Source: Sipunculus nudus
Taxonomy: Eukaryota; Annelida; Sipuncula; Golfingiida; Sipunculidae
NCBI GenBank assembly: GCA_026874595.1
Contig: CM049316.1
Location: forward strand, 22,283,839 to 22,347,838
Length of the DNA stretch: 64,000 nucleotides
Direction of reading: 5' to 3'
A program made the translations under genes and the position numbers. Below, in pieces: positions 13,439 through 26,440 of this stretch (positions are counted from its first letter, which is position 1; the number at the start of each line of letters is the position of its first letter). Below the pieces are notes generated by a model. That model searched no databases, was not told the DNA's origin, and saw nothing but the letters and a program-made list of their open reading frames with translations.

Positions 13439-14384
13439 TTAAGCCCGATACCTGTTCATTCCCCTAACATCCTTAACTGGTTCAGAATTCAGTGTACAGC
13501 TAGGTCAGTAATCTGCGTTATAGCCTTTGGAATTCCGGTGGGATACCCCTTGTTTTATATATATATATAGCGTGTCTACCCAATTTTTTAATCAAACTGG
13601 AAGGTCATGGTAGTAGCCATGATAAAATAATTGAAACCGATATGACGTCATCACCCTCATTGCTCTTAAAATATAGAATAACGTTTACATATTATTTTGC
13701 TTGCAAATAATAAAAAAAAATGAAAATCTAAATAATTGCATGTATGAAAACACAAGGGTTTATTATGAGAACAATGGAATCTTGCATGTGATTCTGCGAA
13801 AATGTATATATATGCGTGTATGTGTACGAGCGTGAGTGTGTGTATGCAAGTGCGTGTCTGATTATATACACGTGTGTGTTCGTGGGGATTTGCAAACACG
13901 CATAAAATATTAGATCCGAAAATGCCTATTTTTTTTGGTTTCCTATAAATAAACAGTCACCGCATTATCGAATGAATATTTTCACTGACAAGTAACGACA
14001 TGAATTTATGTGTAGAAACAGTCATACTGAACAAAGAAATGACGAAATAAGTCTAAAAGGAATATTAAAACAAATAAATGGGTTTTATTGGTAATAACAC
14101 GCGTTTTTGTCTTTTGATTTCCGATCTAAAGACACAATACTTTCTTTAATTTCCGGCTTTAGTCACCATGCATGTATGGGCTTTAATGACTTATCAGTGT
14201 GAAGACACGATGTCTCCTTATTTTTGAACTTCCGACCTGTCAAACGATTAAGACTGCTTCCATTACGCTGCCAAATAGAATACCGTGGTTGCCTTTATAT
14301 TCGGGAGTGTTTTCAATCCTTATAAATAATAATATATTATGAAAATTAGCTGTAATTCATTTATTCTTTGAAGGCTAAATTAAG
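13438..14384. other. AT-rich intergenic sequence
   Basis: Contains a GTGT/CGTG-rich stretch at 13810-13885. No gene seen. Confidence 0.4.
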
Positions 14385-14475
14385 GCGAGATCGCGAAAAT
14401 GAAACCCTTGCGAAACCTGGACAAACTACAAATCGCGAAATTTTAAAGAGCGAATATGAAGCCAGCCACAGTATA
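14385..14475 (+). repeat. CGCGAA-family repeat, end module
   Basis: Contains ATCGCGAAAATGAAACCC, TTGCGAAACC, ATCGCGAAATTTTAA and GCGAATATGAAGCCAGCC, followed by ACAGTATAC. Same order as the copies at 9150-9235 and 57408-57475. Confidence 0.65.
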
Positions 14476-15390
14476 CAGAATAATACAGCGATTATCCTTA
14501 GCTTGGGAAATCAATCGACCATATAAAAAAGATTATTTATATAAACCGGTACACTGATATTTTTGTTTTATTGTTAAGCTGGATTAAACTGAGAGCATTA
14601 CATGAAACATTAAGACTTTATTAAAGTATTTCAGATTATTTTTCGTGGAAACGTCTGTCATCCTCGTTTGTCTCATGAGTCCTCTAATATCGCCCATACG
14701 CGGGTATTTTATCGCAAGGCTCATTTAAATAAATTACGTTCTCTTCTCATACAAATGGCAACATTTTATCAATAATCTATCTCTGGACTATACCCCGAAA
14801 TCGGAATGATCATTTCATTTTTGAAATGTCTCACAAATACATAATCATCAATTGACTGCATTTTTACTTAGTCGAGAATATGCAAACGATTATGTATATG
14901 TACATGCAAAGATATAATATTAACCAGAAATAATATTGTAATACTGACAGACATTTACTAGTATTAAATAGACGGACACTAAGCAGAATTCAGCATTAAA
15001 ATTGAACCTCGTACAGGGAAAAATATCCTCAACCTAATATTATAATGTTATATTTATTACGAACTTGAAAATTGTTTTCATATATTTAACACGGGTTTGA
15101 AAAATTTCATCTTATATGTGAATATATTTCATTTGGAATGTGAAATATTCGGCATATGTGAGAATATTTTGTTAGGAATTAATTCATATAGGAAATTTTC
15201 AGTTTTACGGGACAACATATTATTAGAAAATGGAAAAATATCATTTAAACATCTGAAATTCTATTTTATTACTCATATAAATGACTATTGGTTAAATGAT
15301 GAAGCACTTCCCGGAGTATTTAAAAAGTAATAAAAGAGAGTAAAAATACGCCATTGATTGTATTGAGCAGTGTTCAGGTATGCTGGAAAG
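14476..15390. other. AT-rich intergenic sequence
   Basis: A 77-codon plus-strand frame (15097-15330) is Ile/Phe/Asn-rich, as expected by chance in AT-rich DNA. Confidence 0.4.
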
Positions 15391-16420
15391 AAAGTGTTTT
15401 TTCCTTTGAAGGCGCGTGGCCCGAGCTACTGTGTACGCTCGCTTTTGGTGCCTCCGGTCTCCCACCAAGCCGGCACGTCAAAGCTTTATGATGTACCCTC
15501 AGTACTCTAGGCACGACCCGCCCTGCCTAATGAGCCTTCTCCTATGTTACCTGGAGTTAATTTAAATCCATAATTAACCTGTACATCCATCAAAGTGTGT
15601 TTCGGTAGCGGCCGCCCGCCACCAATATGCCCCGTGTAAAGGGGCCGCACGGAATATCAAATTGACAATTAATCTTGGCTGGAGTGCTTTTTATAAGCAG
15701 TTATGTCAAAACTCAGGAAGTGAACCTAATAACAATGCTGTGAGCGCGGGGAAGTCTGCACAGGCCCGCCAAATGAATCTGCAGCATTAAGTAAAAGATC
15801 AGATACCGACCCGCTCTCTTGTCTTAAAGCAGACGTATTGATCGCCGTTGCCATGGTGACACTTCCGGCGCGCGGAACAAATTTAAGTGCTCACAATGTT
15901 CAAGTCCCATTAATGGGCAATGACTTATTTTCAACAGGTTGATATACTCTTTCACGACAGAAGCACGTAGCTCATCTACACTGTAAGCACCTCTGAGCAT
16001 TTTCCGCCGGCGTTCCGGCCTGACTCCGGCCTGGGTTGTAGCGCTGTGCGAATCGGGATGTCCCCGGATGTGCGAGGAAGAGACGGCAGGCGAACGGTTT
16101 CCTACGTTGTTCCGCGGCCGGGGGACACACCGAATAACACCCTGTCCTCTCCTTGTTCAATTACGTCTGCTCTCCATGTTGCTGTCTGCTTCCACCTTTG
16201 TTAGTGCGCGGAAGTCTTGTCGGTGGTGGTAGGGCTTTTTTCCGAAAAACACCCTTTCCTTGATGGACCACTCAAAAAGAGCGTCGCCCTAAAGGTCAGC
16301 AGTGCCACCTACCGGCCTGTTTATGAAACAAGGCTCCCATCTCTGTTTGCATTAGTCATTGGTATACAGCAGTTTGGACTGCATGTGTTGCCATACTGTT
16401 TAATAGCCCTGTGATTTCAT
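15391..16420. other. GC-richer unique island with RFX-type X-box and ETS motif
   Basis: This is one of the least AT-rich parts of the window. At 15847-15860 it has GTTGCCATGGTGAC, a near-perfect X-box, and two bases later TTCCGG, an ETS core read as CCGGAAGT on the minus strand. GC-rich NotI-like sites (GCGGCCGC) occur near 15609. No coding frame is convincing. It is a candidate enhancer or promoter of an unseen gene. Confidence 0.35.
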
Positions 16421-16533
16421 TATCAAACCTAAGTAATTTATGACATTGTTTAAACATTTTTTCAAAACAAATGATAAAAAATCTTGAAAATTATTATTCT
16501 TTTTTATTTTAATTTGTAAAGCCATGTTCCCTC

Positions 16534-16586
<53 letters not shown>

Positions 16587-16787
16587 AATATATATATATA
16601 TTGTACATTATTGACATTTTTAATTTTTATTTATTTACACACGATTTAGTTACAGAGATTCCGTTCATGACTGTGTCGGTTATATATGTGTGTGCGCGTG
16701 TGTTGCCAACAATAAAAAAACAATTATGGCAATTATGAAATCATTTGAATCAAGCACCCACGCGTGCTTTCGATATGCATATATATT

Positions 16788-16846
<59 letters not shown>

Positions 16847-17394
16847 TTTTAACCAGACATTGCTGAGCGGAAGAGATGGTTGCGGTATAGTTTGAAGTGA
16901 TTTTTGTGAGCCACCCTGTGCAGTCGGCACACATGCTAATTAAAAGTTTATGCAGTCCTTTTGCGATTTGTGGTGTTACTGTTGGATTATCGTGGACCCC
17001 AGTAGTATATTTACCTTTGCCAAGCGGCGGCCGTTATGTTTTACTGGCGTTGGTTTGTTTTTTAGCAACATAACCCAAAAAGTTATTAACGGATTTTGAT
17101 GAAATTTTCAGGATAGCTCGGCAATGATACACGGAACAAATGATTAAATTTTTGGGATGTTCTGGATCACTATCTGGATCCAGGAATTTTTTAAACGAAA
17201 AAAAACTGCATTCCGGCCGTGGCGGAGGGCTGCGCTCTCTGAGCGCTTTTCTGGTTATATTTTAAATTACAGTGGTGGCACTCGACGGTTGTCACGCAAC
17301 TCCTCTGTGGCCACATTTTTTTATATTTCCATGGAAACCCAGTCCACCACAAACAGGGTAATATATTAGAGTATTTAAATGGCTGACTAGCTGG
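16421..17394. other. Intergenic sequence with (TA)n arrays
   Basis: Alternating TA occupies 16539-16581 and 16791-16842. The rest is unremarkable. Confidence 0.6.
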
Positions 17395-18010
17395 GGAATT
17401 CAGCGATGTCCCCTTTGGTGCCTGGAGCAGGATATCGATGAATATGGCTCCAGTGATTGCCTTGGATGACTAGCGGGAACCCTGGCGCAGCCAAGCGATA
17501 TCTCTCGCGGTGCAATTGGTCGTTAACAGGTCGCGGTGTCTTTGCTAACTAGCGGGGACTCTGGCGTGGCCTAGCAATATCTCCCGTGGCATCATTGATT
17601 GACTATCGATATCCACCGTGATGTCTAAAGAGGGTTAACCAGTGGGGACTCTGGAGTGGCCTATAGTTATATGTCTTGAAGCCATAAGTGAGTCAATGAG
17701 GCTCCAGTGATTTCGTAAACTGGTAGTTGTGTCTTTGCTGACAAGCGGTGACTCTGGGGTTTCCTGGCGATATCTATCGTGGCACCGAGGATGGACCATC
17801 GATATCACCGTGATATCTGTATGGCTAAATAATGTGCACTCTGTAGCGGCCAAAAGCGATATATATCTCCCTAACCGGCCACCGACCCCATTGGTGTCTT
17901 TTCGGACTTACAGGGTGTCATGGGATACCTTTCATGTCGCCTTCATTAAACGCTCTGGGATTCTGGTTATGTCTTTGACTAGGTAGCGGAGACTTTTGTG
18001 TGGTCTAGCA
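17395..18010. repeat. Degenerate tandem repeat with CTAGCGGGGACTCTGG-type units
   Basis: The phrase (A)CTAGCGGGGACTCTGG recurs in altered forms at about 17470, 17549, 17638 and 17741, each followed by a GGC/CCTGG segment and a GATATCT(C/A)(C/T)CGTGG-like phrase. Spacing varies from about 79 to 103 bases. The units have drifted a lot, so this is an old array. Confidence 0.6.
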
Positions 18011-18275
18011 TTGACTGTCTTTGGGCCTTAGGTGGACCCCTGCGGTAACAGAGTCTCATCAGCATTAAGCCAGGCAAATACCGAAGAGAATTAAATGGTT
18101 TTGCTAGTTGTATTTTGTAATTATTTGATTTGTTATGTGTACAGCATAATCTCTGCTACTATTGACATTGATTGATTGATTTTCTTGTATTCTCATGAGA
18201 TCGAAGAGTACAGTTGGTCAATTATCCTTTAACCTGTGCCCAGTCAAAGGCATAGGGTCCAATTCCTGATTGGTT

Positions 18276-18577
18276 GGGGGGGGGGGGGCGGTTTTTCCGC
18301 TTCACTGCATTCGAGCCAGAATTATTTGAAAAGGAGATAAATAGGTCCTCACATTCTTGCTCTTTACACCAGGGGGTCAAGGGGGTCCGGACCCTCTTCC
18401 CCCCCCCCCCCCCCTTTCTTAAGAATCAACGATTTTTAAGGGTTTCAGACAAAATTTTGCGGCCTGGACCCCCCCTTTTTTCCAGACCAGGGGACCTTTT
18501 TTTTAGGGTTTTCATTAGTCCTCCTGGGTTGGACCCCCCCCCCCCACTTTTTCAAAATCCTGGATCCGCCTCTGGAA
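18276..18577 (-). mobile_element. TIR-element fragment with C/G homopolymer tracts
   Basis: On the minus strand the segment begins CAGAGGCGGATCCAGGATTT, a typical terminus of a cut-and-paste element, and carries three G/C runs of 12-16 bases. The phrase CTTCACTGCATTCG at 18300-18313 recurs at 28977-28990. No opposite terminus or transposase is seen. Confidence 0.45.
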
Positions 18578-18995
18578 CTCCTCGACGTCTGTACGTGACG
18601 TGACGTCTTCGTGACCTAATGGACTGTATACATGTACATAGCTATGTTTGCGACTGAATAGGGACCAGTTATGCTCTCCCGATGGGACTGGTGGACCATA
18701 AGAACTCTGGGGATATTTTAGTCTGACAAGCTCAAACATTACTTTCCAGGGAGAGTTCGTGTGGTAATCTGGCGGGACTCACACGGATTCTCACTTGCGA
18801 TTGTATTGTCCTACACTTATATCTCAAAACTTTTTCATATTTGGAATATGACCGCTAGGGGACTCTGCACTTATAACACTACGACATATTTTTTTGGCCA
18901 TATCACAAAATTTATAAATCTTAGCTACATAAACTTTAGCTCATTTTGTTCCTCTATACCTTCTCCATAATATGGTCTAGTCAGTTGTCATCTTA
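18578..18995. other. Intergenic sequence, nothing identified
   Basis: No coding frame or clear repeat. Confidence 0.4.
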
Positions 18996-20410
18996 GATGT
19001 GTCAGTGTGTCCGTCTGTTTGTCAGTTGTTTTCAAATTCGCCTCCCTGCTTGTTCTTTCATCTGACATATGGTATTTCACAGGCCCGAATTATTTCAGCT
19101 ATCCCCTTGAATGTGATACTGTTGAAAGAATGCCAAAAGTTTAAGAAATCTGAAGTTTTTTAGTGTAAAAAAGTCTAAGGTCAAGGTCATCAAAAACTAC
19201 AAAATTGTGTTTTCTTCATATCTTCGTTCAAATATATCGGAGCTGCATAAATTGTAGCTCATTTTATTTGCCGTCCTATGGCCTCTTTTCTGATGTGTAG
19301 CTGCCTCATTCTACTGTAACCATGGTTACGCATTTTTGGGGGAAATGCATGATATTAAAAAAAATATGAGGTCTAATTGTGCTAACTCTGACACTTTTTA
19401 AGCACGAGAGGTCTAGTTTTTTTTTTACATCAGGCAGTATTGGATCAGTTTTAATCGACTTTATACCAAATCTCGCGAAATCTTGTTCCGTTTCTCGTCA
19501 AACGAGATATTACGAGATTTCACTTGTTTTCCTCTACAGGCGACAATTCTCGAACAATCGCTTTGCAAATTATATAGTCAATAGAAAACAGAACTTCTAC
19601 GAGCTTTTTATTTTTAATTGAGATATAGGTCAAAAGTCAAGATCAAGGTCATAGAAAAAAATATTATTTTGCTCATAACTTTGTCAAATATTGCCCAGTC
19701 TACATAAACGATAGGCCATTTTATTCGCCAATGCATTCCTCATCAAGAGGTTTGGTCACCTGTCATCCAGGTTGTGTCAGTCTGTCAGAATGTCTGTCTG
19801 TTTGTCAGTTGTGATCAATTTCGCCTGCTTGCTGATTGTTGCGTATGGCATATAGCATTGTACATCACACTCTTTAGAAGGAATCACTTTGTAACTTACA
19901 CATATTGTATATCGGGACAATTTCTGGAACCTGTATGTGTATTCTAAATAGGCAAAAGTCAAAGTCATAAAAAAAATCAAATTCTTATTTTCCTCATAAC
20001 TTAGTCAATGATGGTCCTATTTTCACAAGCTTTGGCTTATTTCCTTCCTCTTCGTCTTCTTCATATCATGGACTTATTAACTGGCCCACACTTTGTGTCA
20101 CGTTGTCAGAATGTCTGTCTGTTTGTCAGTTGCCCACAATATCGCTGCTTGTGGCTTCTTGCGTCTTATATATAGCATTCTTCAGGTCGTAGTTTTGTAG
20201 GAATCACTTTGTAGCTTACACATATCGTATATCGAAACAATTTCTGGAAGCTTTATGTGGATTTTTTAAATAGGTCAAAGTTCAAGGTCACCAAAACACA
20301 TCAAATCTTATTTCTTAATAACTTGGTCAATATTTGGCCTATCTTAAGAAAGCTATGGCTTATTTTCTTTCTCTTTCCTTCTTAATGAAATGATCTAGTT
20401 GTTTGCCGTT
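18996..20410. repeat. Degenerate tandem repeat with CTGTCTGTTTGTCAGTTG and GGTCAAGGTCA units
   Basis: The phrase TGTC(T/C)GTCTGTTTGTCAGTT recurs at 19009, 19791 and 20112. The paired phrase AGGTCAA..CAAGGTCA recurs at about 19171, 19640, 19957 and 20275. The last units are spaced about 318-321 bases. Each holds nuclear-receptor-like AGGTCA half-sites. It looks like tandem copies of an old dispersed element. Confidence 0.65.
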
Positions 20411-20607
20411 TGAATGTTTCCACATCATTTCCGGCATCCGCTCGCGCTCTGGTCGTCTTGCATGTTTAGTTATTTCATATCTAATTATTTTTAATATTTA
20501 GTATTCTTCCAGAACTTGTATTCACGATTGATGAACATTGTTCTGTAGTATTTTAATTCTCAATGACATTAATGGTATTCTTGTATGGTTAATTTGCTCT
20601 CTCACAG

Positions 20608-20674
20608 CTTAAAGCAGTGCTCAGGGACAAGCATCCCATCACCCGCGCTGTCAGCATTGCCGATGTGGGTCCTG
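20608..20674 (+). CDS. Orphan exon candidate, unrecognised product
   Basis: A 67-base GC-richer segment sits between a good acceptor (TTGCTCTCTCACAG) and a donor-like GTAGGA. It is open in the frame LKAVLRDKHPITRAVSIADV and then GP, followed by one base. The composition contrasts sharply with the AT-rich flanks and the codons look natural. I do not recognise the protein and found no partner exons nearby. It could be a lone exon of a gene with large introns, or a fragment of a mobile element's ORF. Confidence 0.3.
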
Positions 20675-22190
20675 GTAGGACTGCATGCAGAGAACCTTAA
20701 CTAGTATAAATAAATGTGATTAAATATAAATGAATGTTTGTTATATTTTATGCACACGGGTTGTATATTACTGTGTATGCAGACTGAAAATAAGTCGATT
20801 TTTTTTTTTTAATTTAAGTCTTTATGTTAATGGTTTTGTATTTTAAATTGATTTTTCTACAGTTGTGATCTCTCCATTTAACTTATGGAACCAGATGAAG
20901 CCAAGTGATCACTTGAACCCCCCCCCCCCCCCCCCCCGGCAACTGAGCGATAATGGGGAATCAGCTATGGAGTGTTAGAGTGTTAGTCAAAAATTAATAT
21001 CAGGTGCCAATCTGTGACCTCTATAGGACATTTATTATGCCCAAATTCAACTTTTGAAATTCCGCCATATTGGAGATTTGGCGCAAATAGAAAATGACAA
21101 AGGTTTAAAATCGATGATTTGCGAAAGAGGTAACCTATGGGTAGGTCCATCTACAAAAATATTTACCCAAATATGAAAATAGAAATCAACTCGTTCCCTT
21201 TTCCAGAATAATCTTTTCTTTTTAACTCAAATCACAGCGGTACATTATTTTAAAGGTGGGAAGCATTATGTTTTTATCGCCGATAGTTGGTTAGTTGGTT
21301 GGATTTTTGTCTGTTTCTAACTGTACTGAAAAAAAGTAAACTAAGGATGGGTTTTTATTAAATTAAGGTCAACATCCAAGGAATAAAACATTAAATTTCG
21401 GAGGTACTCTGGAGCACCATAAGGCTTGTTGAGAATTCCTTACCATTCCCAGAAAGGATAAGTTGGTTATCCCGATCGACGACGAGTCATTCTTTGGTAT
21501 TGCGGGCCGTTTAAAATTATTATGGTGAGCTGATCTGACTTGTGATGTACATAACCAATCATGTAACACAGTCGTGATTCTCTATAGGCTTGCTTTTGTA
21601 TATATTTTTTTTGGATTATGGAGCACACACACCAAACTTTGATTTGGATTCAGGTTATATTTCTTATCTAGTGATCCAGAATGTTGCAGTCTCAGACTGC
21701 TTTCTAATTAAAAATGCAAAGTTTGTTTAACTTTGCAAGGCTTATCATTCAGTAAAATATAATAAAATATATATGCACATATACCTGCTTCTGGACAAAC
21801 AGAACAATAATTAATTGTCTCTGTGACAGAAAGTAAAAGTAAAAGAAAGTGAGAACAACGAATGAAGCTCATGTTACAAATTCTTCTTCGAGGCGAGTCT
21901 AAATCTTTTATGGATTCAGCTGGGAAAAAATCAAAGAGATTAAATAACGTAAATTCATCAAATGACTTTTTGGCTAATTTAAGTAATTTTGATAAAATAG
22001 AAAGAGAAATATCTAAATATTTTTTAAATGAAACAGTTTAATAAATTAACTTATTTTGGATAATTGTGTTTTATTGTTAATGGTTATTTTTGCAAAAATC
22101 CAAATATCTGACAGCTTTGGATAATACCATAGAGCAGGCCTATGCCGTTTACAAAGACATCATTGTATTTTTATTTACGTTCAAAGAATA
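20675..22190. other. Intergenic sequence
   Basis: Contains a 20-base C run (20918-20937). A 66-codon minus-strand frame at 21569-21369 (including FLGMVRNSQQALWCSRVPPK) has mixed composition, but I recognise no family and see no splice sites. Confidence 0.35.
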
Positions 22191-22770
22191 TGTCATGGCC
22201 TCTGACAGGTGGCTGTACGGAAATAAAGCCAAACCAACGGCGATTTTATGAATTCTCCGATGTGTCAATAACCTGCGGAGCTCTCAGCAGAAAATTATAA
22301 GAAACTGAATTGAGTAACGCAACTAACGGGCTAATCACATTAAATGTGCGTGAATTCCATGGCACGTTACGTCATAAAAAGCATGGGGACTTTGGAATAT
22401 AAAGACCAAGGTCCCCTCTGATATAGCCAAATTTTCCCCCAAGACAATGCAAATGCAATAATAATTTTCTCAGTGCGACCAATTAACTCAGGGTCTTACG
22501 TATAGATATAGCGTGAGCCGAGACTGACGGTGGAGATATTGGATTTGGTGACATATTAGAAATTATGGTGAAGAGGTAATCAAAGTTCCGTGTGTCCAGT
22601 GGACCAGTAGGGGTCCAGTAAATGCTCAGCGGTGGAGGGAATTTAATCATCCCCCCTAGACTGTAATGACCGCGATTATGTCCGGTCGGGAACCGCTCAC
22701 CGCCGGGAAGGTTTACAACAGCACGCGCGACAACGACAGAGAGCACGACCTTCATATGCACGAGCGTGCT
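22191..22770. other. Unique island
   Basis: Non-repetitive and less AT-rich. Contains a CRE-like TTACGTCAT near 22368. No coding frame is convincing. Confidence 0.3.
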
Positions 22771-23052
22771 TTGTATAAGAACGTGTATCTGTTTATTACA
22801 CTGAGTCGGTTGTTAATGTATTATTTATATTAAGTGGATATGTTCGCATGTCTATTAATAAACATGCATTTTATATCTACAGATACATATGCATGCATAC
22901 AATGCATCTCTACACATACTAATATACATATATTTTCAGATTTACACATGCATATACATGTATAGTATACAATATTTGCAAATGCATATACATATACTCA
23001 AATAAACACATATGCGGATATATATATATATTATATATATGCATTATTTACA

Positions 23053-23096
<44 letters not shown>

Positions 23097-23456
23097 ATAG
23101 ATAAACTTATACAAACACAAAATACATACTTATTAACCATGTTTATAATGTGGCTGTTTGCATATATGTGCACGGTTGTGAGAAGAAACCTCAATATTTG
23201 CAGAGGCCCTTTACAAAACTTTGAGTTTTGCCTGACTTGTCGTGAAACGTCCTTTCTGAATTTGTTTGAATTATTCTAGCGGGCTCCCAACATGTTATAA
23301 ACCAGGGGACATAAACAAAACGAAAACCATGTGTGCTGTGCATGGTATCAGCTTTTTCTGCATGTTTTATATTATTAGAAAAGGTTCAAGGATTTGTCTC
23401 ATTTAATAGACGTCAAATATCGGAATACGCCCCGGCCTCTAAATCTTGAAAAAGAC

Positions 23457-23458
<2 letters not shown>
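22771..23458. other. AT-rich intergenic sequence with (TA)n
   Basis: Many CATATA/ATGCAT motifs and a (TA)n array at 23057-23093. Confidence 0.5.

Positions 23459-23523
<65 letters not shown>
23459..23523. repeat. (TA)n microsatellite
   Basis: About 65 bases of uninterrupted TA. Confidence 0.97.
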
Positions 23524-23527
<4 letters not shown>

Positions 23528-24000
23528 AATGATAACAGTGCATGGTATATATTTAAGATATATCATTGGCGTCCGAGGGATTATGACTTCTATAGGGTTG
23601 GGAAGGGTGGCGGGCATCAAGGTTCCTGTCGGTTATTGAGAGGGGGCATTAAGGTCTTCCCCCTCACACGCGTGGTGTGAATTTAATTTTTTTTTAAATT
23701 GTAAGCAATTTTAGGCGCTTGAACAAACTGTATTTATTTTTAGCATTGTTTAACTTTTTTATTATAGGCACTGTGCTTTTGTCTATAAATCTCCGCTCTT
23801 TTATTCAAATTAACAGCATGCAGGTACCAGAACACGTATATATATACACAGGCTCCACACAGACAAAAAGTAAACTGCCGGTCAATGGCTTGTCGGAGAT
23901 TTTCCCTCTTAATTGGTATATTTTGTTGCAGACTAAATGTATGCTGAAAAGTCACTTTACATTGAGCGTTTATGACCCTGGGTTTTTTTTTTTGTTTACT

Positions 24001-24002
<2 letters not shown>
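23524..24002. other. Intergenic sequence, nothing identified
   Basis: A 129-codon plus-strand frame runs through here into the next microsatellite and is not coding-like. Confidence 0.4.
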
Positions 24003-24063
<61 letters not shown>

Positions 24064-24071
24064 ATATATAT
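24003..24071. repeat. (TA)n microsatellite
   Basis: Two TA blocks separated by one extra T. Confidence 0.95.
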
Positions 24072-24580
24072 TGGCAATGTATATAGTTATCTAACTGGGA
24101 GTTTTTAATTCTCCTTTAAATAGGTACAATGTACTTCTGCATAATTATATTCCGGTTTCGGACCTCGTGACAAGAAGGAAACATATGATTATCCTGTCGG
24201 CATTATCCCGTATACTATCTGCCGATGATGGACAAGAATTTCAACTGCTCGATGATATACATTTGGATTCTCATTGAAGTTTTAAGATTTTGTGTCCCTT
24301 ATAAATAATTTGTACAATATATAGTATATACTTTGTGTAGGTTACGGTTTGGTATATATAAGATTGCGAAAAAAATTTCAACATGAAAATTTCACCCAGC
24401 TAATTTGAAATCAGTATTCCAGAATAGGGAAAGGCTTTGCATTTCGTAAGAACAAATAAATATATAATCACCCTCCGCACCCCTATATATTCATATATGC
24501 ATAAAGAAGATATATACAGGCAGATGTAGTTTGATAAAGAGATTTATATGTTTATTTACAAATTTGACGGTGGGGTACAA

Positions 24581-24631
<51 letters not shown>

Positions 24632-25560
24632 GGGTTGACAGATACATATATTGATCGCACAAATATACAGTATATTTGATTTTTGAAATTAGGCCCAATT
24701 GGCGACCACTTTGAAGTGTTATAAATATAACGGAAACTTTCTTTTAGAGTTTCACTTTGGTTCAGTTCATATTATATTTATGCTGAGGGTTAATGCGTTC
24801 ATTCGAGTTTGTGTATTTGTAGATGTGTTTGTGTGAGTGGGTGCATGTATTTGTGCGCTCTTCACAGCATAACTCATGCAATCATGAACCGAATCTCATG
24901 AAATTTTCAGGATATTTCTAGAATTGGCCAATAAAGAGGTCTTCAGATTTTGGAATCGATCTGGCACATGCATGATAGAGGAACGTCATCAAGGAATATT
25001 CACAAATGTACCCTCACTTATATATGCACGTGTTAACCTGCATGAGAATGTGGGCCGAATAAGTGAGTGAATGGCGGAGCCTTGCATTCATCAGAATGCA
25101 TATTTCTAGTTTATGTTATCTTTTTATTCTGCTGAAATTTAAGAAATGTGTCCCACTAGAAAATCATCTCATATACGGCTACGTGAAGAAGGCCTTTCTA
25201 TTTTTAAAAAAAGTATATGAATTCATCTTTCTAATGCAGTAGCTCAGATATAAGTTCCACGTGGTATAATATAAAATGGTTTGCGGGATTTTATGACATT
25301 AGCATGGGCTTTGGTTTGTTTTGTTTAATAGGCAAATGAAAAAAAAAACAAGGGACATCTAAATATTTCCCAATCAAATATTTAAACATCATGCATGATA
25401 CATATCGATCTATAACTTGGAGTCATTATATATCCTGATATCTCGCAAAACTCAGACACATAATGCACACGTATATATTTCAACGCGATTTATTTTCAAA
25501 AGAAAAACTATATATTTTTTAATAACGAAAAAAGGGCATATCCCTTTTAACTTTAACTTT
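24072..25560. other. Intergenic sequence with (GA)n(G)n tract
   Basis: At 24587-24634 a GA repeat joins a 15-base G run. A possible decayed CGCGAA fragment lies at about 24360-24400. No gene seen. Confidence 0.45.
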
Positions 25561-26440
25561 CACAATTAGCACGAACAGATGAATCTGCTCAGACGATCTT
25601 TTCCTACCAATCCACGACCCGCCATTATATTGAAATACAACTCTGTTCCTGGGGGCCAAATGGGCCATGAAAGTAGCGGATTATACAAGACGCCCTTGCA
25701 TTTATGTCCCGTCAACATTAGCTCTTCAGATTTCTACCATTTTCTTACATCACGCAGCCCAGGTTCCAGGGCCACGCGCGGGTATCTTGTTTAACAACAA
25801 TGCGATATCGCAATTTGGCGCGTAGATAATTTGACAGCTACAATTATGCTCCGTTTCGCCCTTTGAAAGACGAAACCTTTTGTGCCTTTCGAGAAGCGGA
25901 GAAAACTCAGGTGCAATATTGTTAAATTGTTGAGCGGACCGCCACGTGCATAGATCGGGTCAAATTGACGTATTTGGGTCTGATTGTCTGTGTAAATTCC
26001 CTTTCCCGCCGCGAGCCACGTTCCTTAATTCGCGACATGTCACAAAAACTCCGCATGCGGTTTTTGTTTTCGGTCCAAGCCTAATGTGAGCTATTGTCGT
26101 CCGCTGAGTTAAGGACGCGGGTTGTCGCAGCGCGCGGCCGCCTCCAAGATCTGTAGTGACCATTTAATTCTGGCTGTCAAATTAATATTTTCTTCGTCCG
26201 GTGAAAATGACTATTTGTCATGGTTGAGTTGATTAATTGAAAATTATTTGATTCAGTTTGCCCCCAGAGATGCGGGACTTATGCCCCGCAGTTGATTACA
26301 CTTGGCATTACCTTATATGAATGTATTGAGCTCTTTCGGGCGTCTGTAAGTGTTCCCCAGGATTTCCGCGAAGCACGATATAAGACGGCTGGTTCTAAAA
26401 TCATTGTGCGATGAAAGAAGTCTCCTCGGATCAGAAAATA
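25561..26440. other. GC-richer unique island
   Basis: Non-repetitive, with several homeodomain-type TAATT cores around 26160-26260 (for example TTGATTAATTGAAAATTATT). Short frames of 67-71 codons are not convincing. Candidate regulatory DNA. Confidence 0.3.
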
